NCBI GenBank assembly: GCA_026129865.1 | Contig: JAHCHG010000005.1 | Location: 62,001-126,000 of the forward strand | DNA from: Pyrinomonadaceae bacterium | Lineage (GTDB): Bacteria; Acidobacteriota; Blastocatellia; Pyrinomonadales; Pyrinomonadaceae | Length of the DNA stretch: 64,000 bases | Reading direction: 5' to 3' | In this document: positions 55,712-63,580 of the stretch, in pieces | How the letters are laid out: each line of letters starts with the position of its first letter | How positions within the stretch are numbered: the stretch's first letter is position 1 | Translations under genes and position numbers: made by a program | The notes under the pieces: generated by a model | What the model saw: the letters and a program-made list of their open reading frames with translations, nothing else | Databases searched by the model: none | What the model was told of the DNA's origin: nothing

Positions 55712-57580
55712 ATGATTCAATATTTAGGATTATTTCTTCTCGCTTCCGGGTTTTTCGCGGGAGCGATATATGCAGCGGTTTACCTCGTTAAAGAATCGAG
55801 GGTCGACAGCGAACCGGTCTTCCGATCCGATCGAAGCTCTGCATTTTTATCGAAAGGGAATCTTGGGCTGATGATCGTTCTGGTATGCGTTATCACGCTC
55901 GGCGCATTTTTGCGTTTTGATTCGCTTGATTCGAAAACTCTTAGTCATCCGGAAGTTTACGTTCCCGGAATCGAACTGCCGGAAAACATTTCCGAACCCC
56001 CGCCTCGAAATACAACAGTCCCGTTGATCTGGTTTCATTTTCACGGCGAACCGCATCCGCCGGCGTATTACTTCGTGATGTTCGTATGGACAAAGGTTGC
56101 GGGAACCAGCCTATCTGCGCTTCGTCTTCCTTCCGTTTTATTCGGCATTCTTTCAATTATTTTTACATTCCTTGTCGCCTGTGAGCTGTTTAACAAGACG
56201 ACCGGCGTAGTTGCTGCCGGATTGATAGCATTTCACGGGCACCATATTTATTGGAGTCAGAATGCGCGAATGTACGCGATGACGTGCTTTCTCGGGTTGC
56301 TGGCTACTTGGTTCTTGGTAAAGGCGCTTAAGGAGCCGCGCGGAGCAAGGCGTGCGATCCTCGGCGCCGGTTATGTCGCTGCCGCATGTTTAGGCGTTTA
56401 TACGGAAATTCTGTTCTGGGTATTACTTGCATCGCAAATGATCTTCACGCTGTTTTGCCAGCAGAAAAGAGTACTTGAAAACATGAAAGAAGCGTCGCCG
56501 GGAATGGTCTTTCGGCTGCAATTTCTGATCGTGATGCTCGGCGCGCCGATGTGGGCACATGCCGTTTATACAGGAAGACAGTCGCCTTTTGAACCGGTTT
56601 CGGGACCATTTTTTACGGAATACGCCGCATTCGGCTTCATTTTTGAGCGCGATATTTTTTCCGTTCCCGCACGTTTTGTCAGCGAACCGATTTTGATCGG
56701 CGCTGCAATGCTCGCGATATTGCTTGCTGCCGGCGCATTTTTTCCGGGAAAGCTGATTTCCGGTCGTCTTCCAAACGACAATCGTTCTCCAATTGATCTA
56801 AATCTGATTCCGGCAGCGCTCTTTTCGATCGTTAGTTTGATCGGATTCAGTCTCGTCGCACGCCGCGATCGAGGGCTTTTACTTGCGGTTTGCATTGTTC
56901 CCGCGGCTGCGGCGCTGCTTCCGAAGGTGGTTGTTTCGATCGCCAATTATTGGCGTTCGAATTTCCAGGCACTCTCAAATTCCAGCATTCTTTGTCAGGG
57001 AAGGATGCTGATCGTCGTTCAGGCGTTTTTTCCGGTCGGATTGATCGCGTTTCTCTCGCTTTTTAACAGCTTGCTCGCGAGCCGCCTTTTTCTGGTGTTT
57101 ACACCGTATTTTTTAATTCTGATCGGCGGCGGATTGGTAAACCTTTCGCGAAGCAAACTGATGCTGTCGATCGCAGTCGTTCTGACCGGCTCGATCTATT
57201 TTTACGGATTTGAGTTTTACCGCGATTATCCGACCGAGGCGGTTGATTACAAATTCGTTTCTTCACAATTGCTAGAAAAAGCTGAGAATGGAGACGCGGT
57301 TTTTGTGCATAGACGAAGCTGGATCACATCGCCGATCTTTTATTTTCTCCATAACAAAGATCTGAAATTGGTCGCTGAAGACTTTTATGAAACAACCCAA
57401 AACTGCGCATCGCGCCGCGTTTGGCTGATAAATTTCGAAGGTCAGCCGCCTAAAAAAGAGATGATAGAAGCATTAAGAAACTACCGGCAGATCCTGACGC
57501 AAAAATCCCGAAATGCGGAAGCGGTGCTTTTTGAATGTGATGCCAGAATTTCACAAGTTAGGGAAGGACCGGAACGCTAA
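55712..57580 (+). CDS. GT39-like membrane protein with altered acidic motif
   Basis: 622 residues, many TM helices. RLPSVLFGILSIIFTFLVA and HHIYWSQNARMYAM match the GT39/PMT family and the 32647 product closely. Where that protein has WVDEVYT, this one has SHPEVYV, so the first conserved acidic residue is Pro and only Glu remains. HGEPHPPAYYFVMF follows and is family-like. It may still be active through other acidic residues or may have another role. It directly follows the UbiA gene. Confidence 0.82.
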   Translation: MIQYLGLFLLASGFFAGAIYAAVYLVKESRVDSEPVFRSDRSSAFLSKGNLGLMIVLVCVITLGAFLRFDSLDSKTLSHPEVYVPGIELPENISEPPPRNTTVPLIWFHFHGEPHPPAYYFVMFVWTKVAGTSLSALRLPSVLFGILSIIFTFLVACELFNKTTGVVAAGLIAFHGHHIYWSQNARMYAMTCFLGLLATWFLVKALKEPRGARRAILGAGYVAAACLGVYTEILFWVLLASQMIFTLFCQQKRVLENMKEASPGMVFRLQFLIVMLGAPMWAHAVYTGRQSPFEPVSGPFFTEYAAFGFIFERDIFSVPARFVSEPILIGAAMLAILLAAGAFFPGKLISGRLPNDNRSPIDLNLIPAALFSIVSLIGFSLVARRDRGLLLAVCIVPAAAALLPKVVVSIANYWRSNFQALSNSSILCQGRMLIVVQAFFPVGLIAFLSLFNSLLASRLFLVFTPYFLILIGGGLVNLSRSKLMLSIAVVLTGSIYFYGFEFYRDYPTEAVDYKFVSSQLLEKAENGDAVFVHRRSWITSPIFYFLHNKDLKLVAEDFYETTQNCASRRVWLINFEGQPPKKEMIEALRNYRQILTQKSRNAEAVLFECDARISQVREGPER

Positions 57581-57581
57581 A

Positions 57582-59588
57582 ATGTATTTCTTGATCTATG
57601 AAATTCCGGCTTTTTTATCCGAGGTACTTGGACTTTTAGGCTGGCTCTCAATAATTCTATTGCCCGGAACTTGGATCACTTTCGGACTCAATCTCAAAGG
57701 CTTTTCGTTTTCCGCAAAAGCAGCCATCGCGATAGCCTTGTCGCCGCTTGTCATCTTTTTTGAGTTCTATTTTTTGCGAGCGTTTCTCGCCGTATCTTTT
57801 GCACGCACTGTTTCCTGGCTCGCCGTCGTCAACTTGCCCGCTTTATTCCTCATTGTTCGAAAATCGCAACGCCCGAAACTCCCTAAGCGTTCGACCGCTG
57901 CTGCGGTGGTTGTCATTCTCGCCTTCACAATCCTTCTTCTTTCCCCCCAAATATTTCAGCAAAGCGAGCGGATCTTTTCGGGGCATTCGTGGATGCATTC
58001 CGACATCGTTTACGAGATCGCAAACGGACAGCTCGTTCCCGATGAACCTGAAATGGCGGGAATGCGGCTCGGGTATCCTTCGTCGGGGCATGTGTTTCAA
58101 GCGTGCCTCAGTTTCCTGCTCAATTCGGCACCGATGTCGAGTTATATCTGGACGAACCTGATCTGGATAATCTGCCTTTATGCCTTCTCATTTCTTATCA
58201 CCAAAGAACTCGGCGGTAACCGGTTCGCTAGCGTGACTTCGTTTGTCTGGCTTTCGCTGGGCTTAAACTTCATCGGATTTCTCCTGCAGGCGATTCTTCC
58301 CGAAAGTATTTCGCATCCTTTGTGGATCGGCGGCGATTACCGCTACACACCCTGGCTTCTTAAATTCTTCTTTTTCGAACAGATAATGTACGGTTTGGCG
58401 CTTTTTTCCGCTTTGCTTTTTCTTTCGATAGAAAAGGAATCTACGGAAGACAGCGGACAAAGATTTACCCTTCTGATACTAATTCTTCTCGGAATCGGAA
58501 TTCTGTACCCGATCTTGCTGCCGAGCGCGGCGGTTCTTGTCGGCGCAAAAGCATTTGCACCATTTTGTGATAGGACACGGTCTGTCTCGAGTTCAGACAT
58601 TTCTAATTTTTGGAAACTAGCATTAGCCGGGGCATTCTGCACGCTTATCGCCTTCTTTTACTTGAATTTCCTCACACAGGCACGAGTTACCGGATCAGTT
58701 GAACCTCCATCGTTTTCCGGAGGCTTTTTAAAAGAATTGGTTTTGAAATTTCAATCAGCTTTGACAGCTATTTCGATCTATTTGGTTCCCATTCTGCTGG
58801 CATCCGAAAGAGTTCTAAAGATCAAACGTGCGTCGCTTATCGTCATCGCGGCGGCAGCTGCCGGATCGCTTCTGCTCAATATCGTTTTAAAGCTGCCGTT
58901 TTGGGGCAATGAATATAAATTCGTTTTTCCCGCAGCGATCTGTCTTGCGCCATTGGCAGCGATCGCATCTGAAAAATTTTTCAAGCGGCTGGGCGCGCGC
59001 GCGATACCTGTTTTCATATGCTTTTCGGCTGTGTTGTCGCTTCCGCTCGTCGATAAAATTTACAACGAATTTCCATGGATACCTGTGCCGCATCCGGCAG
59101 CCGATGTTTCGAGTTTTAACATTAAACTTGCCGATGAAAACGAGGCGCGGATGTTTGAAGAGATCCGGCGAAAGACAGACCGATCCGCAATAGTCGTTGC
59201 AAAACGGACGAGTCTCCATTTCCCGACATTGATGCAGCGGCGGATGTACGCTCCGCCGAGACAAAAAGATCCGCATCCGGGCATCAATGTCGACAGCGTC
59301 GATATGGTCGGAAACGTCCGCGGACTCGGGATGGATCAAATCGCATCACGCCGAAAAACGGTTGAAACGCTGGTTGATGCCAACGATGAAGCAAGTTGGC
59401 TGCGCGCACGGCGCGAAGTTTTGCAATTTGGCACACAGATAGTTTTGATCGTTCCGAGAGCGCAAACCGTGCCGGAATGGATCTCGCGACCGAAGCAGAA
59501 CGAACTATTGTTTCAGGACGATAAGTTCAGTGTCTGGATTTTGAAAGGCTCGGACGAAATATTATCCGATCCGTCTGCGGAAGAATAA
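57582..59588 (+). CDS. Large polytopic membrane protein, GT-C-like or unknown
   Basis: 668 residues; I chose the ATG at 57582, preceded by GGGAAGGAC and one base after the upstream stop. About 12 TM helices. A long first outer loop has SWMHSDIVYEIANGQLVPDE and MRLGYPSSGHVFQACLSFLL, then a soluble C-terminal tail of about 160 residues. That layout fits GT-C proteins of polysaccharide loci without a named subfamily. It ends the second rightward block, convergent with pgpA. Confidence 0.6.
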   Translation: MYFLIYEIPAFLSEVLGLLGWLSIILLPGTWITFGLNLKGFSFSAKAAIAIALSPLVIFFEFYFLRAFLAVSFARTVSWLAVVNLPALFLIVRKSQRPKLPKRSTAAAVVVILAFTILLLSPQIFQQSERIFSGHSWMHSDIVYEIANGQLVPDEPEMAGMRLGYPSSGHVFQACLSFLLNSAPMSSYIWTNLIWIICLYAFSFLITKELGGNRFASVTSFVWLSLGLNFIGFLLQAILPESISHPLWIGGDYRYTPWLLKFFFFEQIMYGLALFSALLFLSIEKESTEDSGQRFTLLILILLGIGILYPILLPSAAVLVGAKAFAPFCDRTRSVSSSDISNFWKLALAGAFCTLIAFFYLNFLTQARVTGSVEPPSFSGGFLKELVLKFQSALTAISIYLVPILLASERVLKIKRASLIVIAAAAAGSLLLNIVLKLPFWGNEYKFVFPAAICLAPLAAIASEKFFKRLGARAIPVFICFSAVLSLPLVDKIYNEFPWIPVPHPAADVSSFNIKLADENEARMFEEIRRKTDRSAIVVAKRTSLHFPTLMQRRMYAPPRQKDPHPGINVDSVDMVGNVRGLGMDQIASRRKTVETLVDANDEASWLRARREVLQFGTQIVLIVPRAQTVPEWISRPKQNELLFQDDKFSVWILKGSDEILSDPSAEE

Positions 59589-59596
59589 CGCAATTT

Positions 59597-60169
59597 TTAA
59601 GCGAAAAAATAAGCAAGGAAACTCAAAACTGCAGCTGCGTAAACGCCGGAAACGACGTCGTCAAGCATTATCCCGAAACCGTGCGGAAGCCGTTCGAGTT
59701 TGTTTGCCGGAAAAAATTTGAACACGTCAAAAAATCTAAACAGCAGAAATCCCGCAAAGAGTTCGAACCAACCGATCGTTCCCGCAACAAAAACAAATGT
59801 GATCCATTGACCCGCGACTTCGTCTATTACGACAATCGACGGATCTTTCGATCCGGTCATTTCCGCAATCCTTTTTGACGCCCAAACTCCGCTCACAACC
59901 GCGGCGGCTATCATCAAGGGAAAAACGGATCCGTTGCGCAAAAGCGGAAAGAAACCTGCCAGAATCTGTCCGGCTGCGATCGCCCCGATCGCCGCGGCAG
60001 AGCCGAACGTTGCCGGAATTACCGGCAGATACCCCGAAAATCCGAATGTTCCGATGAAATGTGCTAAATGCGCCGGAATTGAATCGGGAAGCGGAAGAAC
60101 CGCCGGTCGCCTGCGAATTTTCTTCGAAAGCAAACCAGTAAGGAAATTACTTTTGATTGTTTCGAGCAT
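59597..60169 (-). CDS. pgpA: Phosphatidylglycerophosphatase A
   Basis: 190 residues, about four TM helices. The family signature is clear: GTFGFSGYLPVIPATFGS near the start, DPSIVVIDEVAGQWITF, and RFFDVFKFFPANKLERLPHGFGIMLDDV. PgpA removes phosphate from phosphatidylglycerophosphate to give phosphatidylglycerol in the inner membrane. A housekeeping phospholipid gene at the end of a glycan operon is unusual; it starts directly after the epimerase-like gene's stop. It may serve only general lipid synthesis or recycle polyprenyl-like phosphates, which is speculative. Confidence 0.93.
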   Translation of the reverse strand: MLETIKSNFLTGLLSKKIRRRPAVLPLPDSIPAHLAHFIGTFGFSGYLPVIPATFGSAAAIGAIAAGQILAGFFPLLRNGSVFPLMIAAAVVSGVWASKRIAEMTGSKDPSIVVIDEVAGQWITFVFVAGTIGWFELFAGFLLFRFFDVFKFFPANKLERLPHGFGIMLDDVVSGVYAAAVLSFLAYFFA

Positions 60170-61192
60170 CTATTTTGAACTTCCCGACACCGTTGCCTTT
60201 TCCCGCGGATCATCAGGAAAATCCTGATATTTTTCCCACATTCTGTCGGTTTGGAACCAATCGACAAAACTTCGAATTCCATCTTCGATCGATACTTTCG
60301 GTTCGAAACCGAGCATAGTTCGGGCTTTTTCGATCTGCGCGAAAAGCGTCGTACGTTTCTCAGCCGGAAAAAGAGCTTTCGTGAACTTTGCCGGTCTTTT
60401 CATAATGCTTTCCAAATGTTCGATAATAAGCCGGATACTGACGCAACTTCCGGAACCAAGATTAAATATTTCAAAACTCGTCCGGTCGTAATCGATCGAC
60501 GCTTTGATACCATCAACGATATCTGAAACGAATACATAATCGAATTGGGAGTCCGAATCGCATCTGAGCGAAATAGGCGTGCCGTTCTCGATCGCCCGCG
60601 CGAGACCAAAAAGAAGTGTGTGCGGATCCTGCCGCGGACCGTAGACGTTGAAGAAACGCAGGCAAACACATCGCATTTTGTGAAGCTGCGTATATGAATG
60701 ACAAAGCGATTCTCCGATGGATTTGGTCAGCGCAAATGGTGATTCGTTTTCTTCGATCGGAAGCGTTTCGCTTAACGGCGAAGTGTTTTTTGTTCCGTAA
60801 ACTTCGGCAGATGATCCGAAGATAAAACTTTCAACATTACTTTTCCGCGCTGCGTTCAGAAGGTTCAGAGTTCCCTGAATATTTATGGCTTCGAAAGTCC
60901 GTCCGTTTCGCGCGTCTTCCGGATAACGCTTATCGGCAAGATGAATGATGCAGTGAAATTTCCTGTGTTCGAAAAGTCCTTCGACAACAGCTTCCGAAGA
61001 AATATCTCCGCCGAACAGTGACAGACGCGGATCCTTCGTGAACGGTGCTAAATTATGATATTTCAAAACAGGCGAGTAAGAATTGTTGAAATCATCCAGG
61101 ACGCAGACTTTCCAGTCTGTTTCCGCCAGAAATGAACTAACTAATTGCGAGCCGATGAAACCGGCTCCGCCTGTTATTAGGACATTTTTCAT
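60170..61192 (-). CDS. Extended SDR epimerase-like protein lacking the catalytic Tyr
   Basis: 340 residues. The NAD loop VLITGGAGFIGSQLVSSFL and SSAEVYGTKNTSPL are those of GalE/WbpP-type epimerase-dehydratases, and FFNVYGPRQDP is present. The active site reads SPFALTKSIGESL where the family has SPYxxTK: the catalytic Tyr is Phe, Lys is kept. The usual HLAAxAGVRxS region is also changed to HLADKRYPED. Normal oxidation at C4 would therefore be impaired. It lies between the PglC-like gene and pgpA in one leftward operon. See the finding on this residue. Confidence 0.82.
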   Translation of the reverse strand: MKNVLITGGAGFIGSQLVSSFLAETDWKVCVLDDFNNSYSPVLKYHNLAPFTKDPRLSLFGGDISSEAVVEGLFEHRKFHCIIHLADKRYPEDARNGRTFEAINIQGTLNLLNAARKSNVESFIFGSSAEVYGTKNTSPLSETLPIEENESPFALTKSIGESLCHSYTQLHKMRCVCLRFFNVYGPRQDPHTLLFGLARAIENGTPISLRCDSDSQFDYVFVSDIVDGIKASIDYDRTSFEIFNLGSGSCVSIRLIIEHLESIMKRPAKFTKALFPAEKRTTLFAQIEKARTMLGFEPKVSIEDGIRSFVDWFQTDRMWEKYQDFPDDPREKATVSGSSK

Positions 61193-61204
61193 TAAGCATT
61201 CCGT

Positions 61205-61864
61205 TTAGTCCAAATAGGATAAGCGGATATCTTCAGCTTTGGGCGCAGCCTGCGGGAGCAGTATCGTCTTGGCTGTAAGCAATATCAATTTACAATCATT
61301 TGCGACGCTTTTGTCTTCCAGATACTTTAGATATCCTCTCAATTTGAACGGTTGAATAACCTCGCGATAGAACTTTATCTTGTCCTCGGCTTGAGCAAGA
61401 CAAACTTCCTCGTTGCGAAGCTGCAGAGTAACCGGGTCCGTAATTCCCGGTCGAGCTTTTAAGATCTCGATCCATGAAGGATCGTGCAAGTCAACGAACT
61501 CCGGAACTTCAGGTCGCGGACCTGCGATCGCCATGTCTCCGCGCAGGACGTTGAACAGCTGTGGAAGTTCGTCCAGCTTATATCGTCTAAGGAAATATCC
61601 GACCGGTGTGATCCGGCGGTCCGTCGACGCAGTTATTCGAAGACCTTTCGTTTTGTCGTACATCGTACGAAACTTATAAAGAGTAAAAGGTTCGCCGCCG
61701 CGACCAATGCGTTTTTGTCTGAAAAAGATCTGTCCCGGCGAAGTCGTCCACACCATTAGAGCGCAAATCGCCAACACGGGGGAAAGCAGCGCGAATCCAA
61801 CTAACACAAAAAGGTATTCGCACGCTCGTCGGAAAATTCTTTCTGAAAGCCCTCGTTGTTTCAA
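61205..61864 (-). CDS. PglC-like monotopic phosphoglycosyl transferase
   Basis: 219 residues. I chose the TTG at 61864, which overlaps the aminotransferase stop as TTGA; the longer open frame runs inside that gene. After a basic start comes a hydrophobic helix at about 15-38, then IFFRQKRIGRGGEPFTLYKFRTM, RYKLDELPQLFNVLRGDMAIAGPRPE with catalytic Asp-Glu, and a short tail. Such proteins move a sugar-1-phosphate from UDP-sugar to undecaprenyl phosphate, starting glycan synthesis. Its size fits the PglC class. Confidence 0.9.
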   Translation of the reverse strand: MKQRGLSERIFRRACEYLFVLVGFALLSPVLAICALMVWTTSPGQIFFRQKRIGRGGEPFTLYKFRTMYDKTKGLRITASTDRRITPVGYFLRRYKLDELPQLFNVLRGDMAIAGPRPEVPEFVDLHDPSWIEILKARPGITDPVTLQLRNEEVCLAQAEDKIKFYREVIQPFKLRGYLKYLEDKSVANDCKLILLTAKTILLPQAAPKAEDIRLSYLD

Positions 61865-63183
61865 ACAACCACCATTAATTTGCGCTTCGCATTCGCGCGG
61901 CAAATTTCCTTTACTGAATTGATCACATGGTCGATCTCGCGTTCCCGCATTGAAGGAAAGATCGGCAAACTTACTATCTGCTTCCACAAACGCGAGGCAG
62001 CCGGCAGATGCTCTTTCATCCATCCAAACTTTTCCATGTAATACTGATGCAGATGAAGCGGTCGCCAATGAACCGAAAAGCCGACGCCATGTTTTTTAAG
62101 CTGTTCAATGAACTGCGACCGGTCTATGGACAGACCTTCGAGCGAAAGCCTTAGCGGGTATAAATGCCACGAATTTAATCGGTTTGGATCGTCGGGCGGG
62201 AGTTCGATCTCCGGCAGCGAGGCTAATTTGCTTTGATATTCATGCGCGATTATTTCACGTTCGCGGCGCATCGATTCGGCACGCGCCAACTGGTGAATTC
62301 CGATGGCGGCTGCGATGTCCGTAAGATTGTATTTATATCCCGGCGAAAGTATCTGGTAATCCCAGCTGCCGTCGCTCGAATACCGTTTCCACGCATCGCG
62401 GGACAATCCATGGAGCGACATCAGGCGAATTTCTTCTGCCAGCTCCTCATTCGAAGTCGTTGCCATGCCGCCTTCGCCGGTCGTTATCGTCTTGTTTGCG
62501 TAAAATGAAAAACACGTTACGTCCGCCGTGTTGTTGCCGCAATATTGCCATTCGTCCTGATCGTTCCTGCGCCAGGCGGATGGAAATGAATGTGCCGCAT
62601 CTTCAACGATCCAAAGCCCGAATTCATCGGCAAACTTACGCAATTCGCTAATATCCATCATATAACCGCCGACGTGGACGGGAATAACTCCGACAACCTC
62701 GGTGTCGCGGTCGGCGATCTGCGTGAGTTTTCCGGCGCGAAGCATTTCTATTTTTCGGCGCGCGTCGCTAAGATCCATGTTTCCCGTCACCGGATCGCAA
62801 TCAACTAAAATGGGAATCGCTTTGCAGTAAAGAACGACCTCGGCAGTCGCTGCAAATGTCATCGTCGGGACAAGAACGGCTTGCCCGGGACCAAGCCCAA
62901 GCGCCGCGATCGCAAGATGAAGCGCAGCGGTGCACGAGTTGACCGCAACAGCATGTTCGGCGTTGACCGCTGCTGCAAAATCGCTTTCAAATCTCTTAAC
63001 TTTTGGACCGGTTGTAAGCCATCCTGATCTAAGAGTGTCGACAACTTCGGCGATCTCGATCTCGTTAAGCGCCGGACGCATGAACGGTACGTCCATGATC
63101 GGTCCCGATTTTACGCGCCGTTTCGGAACGTACACCGGATACCTGAGCTTCTTTGCCCGAGCCCGTGAAGTGTTTGTTTTCAT
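61861..63183 (-). CDS. DegT/DnrJ/EryC1 sugar aminotransferase (PglE-like)
   Basis: 440 residues from the ATG at 63183. PLP-fold motifs: VPFMRPALNEIEIAEVVDTL and SGWLTTGPKVKRFE at the start, FYANKTITTGEGGM with the PLP Lys, and VEDAAHSFPS. This family aminates 4-keto sugars in making bacillosamine, perosamine or pseudaminic-type precursors. With a PglF-like dehydratase divergent and a PglC-like transferase downstream, a 4-amino-4,6-dideoxyhexose derivative as first sugar is the simplest reading. The N-terminal 30 residues are an unusual basic extension. Confidence 0.92.
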   Translation of the reverse strand: MKTNTSRARAKKLRYPVYVPKRRVKSGPIMDVPFMRPALNEIEIAEVVDTLRSGWLTTGPKVKRFESDFAAAVNAEHAVAVNSCTAALHLAIAALGLGPGQAVLVPTMTFAATAEVVLYCKAIPILVDCDPVTGNMDLSDARRKIEMLRAGKLTQIADRDTEVVGVIPVHVGGYMMDISELRKFADEFGLWIVEDAAHSFPSAWRRNDQDEWQYCGNNTADVTCFSFYANKTITTGEGGMATTSNEELAEEIRLMSLHGLSRDAWKRYSSDGSWDYQILSPGYKYNLTDIAAAIGIHQLARAESMRREREIIAHEYQSKLASLPEIELPPDDPNRLNSWHLYPLRLSLEGLSIDRSQFIEQLKKHGVGFSVHWRPLHLHQYYMEKFGWMKEHLPAASRLWKQIVSLPIFPSMREREIDHVINSVKEICRANAKRKLMVVV

Positions 63184-63580
63184 ATTTTGCAAGCTGTCCC
63201 TCGCTGATTCGGAATTTGTAGAATTTGTTTGTAACTGCTTCGAAAATGAAGCCTTGTTAAAGCAAGTACATTTTTATCAAACCGGAGACGCCCGCGAATC
63301 ATTAATTGAGATAAGATTTCATAGCCTATATGGGTGATGCCGGACCAGAAAAATAGGGCAGATGTATGAGATTTATGTTAGACGAAAAGTGTTGAATGCA
63401 GCGGTTTGTGCCGTACGGATGAACAAACGGATCATATGCGTTTTCATTATCGAACCGGATTTCCGACAACCAGATTGAGCGGTTCGGCGGATGAGGAATT
63501 TGGTCGTCTGTTCTAACCTGAACTTGAAATGGCAGGAACGCTCAAAAGATATAAGTAGCCCGGCAAACTTCTCGTGCAAT
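63184..63580. other. Divergent intergenic region
   Basis: About 400 bases between the divergent aminotransferase and FlaA1-like genes. GAGGGA lies 10-17 bases before the aminotransferase start. I saw no convincing gene, promoter pair, or hairpin with a T-run. A minus-strand open frame (63373-63579) is probably not real. Confidence 0.4.

Noticed and set aside
61865-62068. N-terminal extension of the PglC-like transferase
   Set aside because: The extra 68 codons lie inside the aminotransferase gene in another frame and would put a long polar tail before the membrane helix. The TTG at 61864 gives the normal family size.
63373-63579. Minus-strand open frame of 68 codons in the divergent gap
   Set aside because: No binding site, no recognisable segment, and it occupies the presumed promoter region of the FlaA1-like gene.
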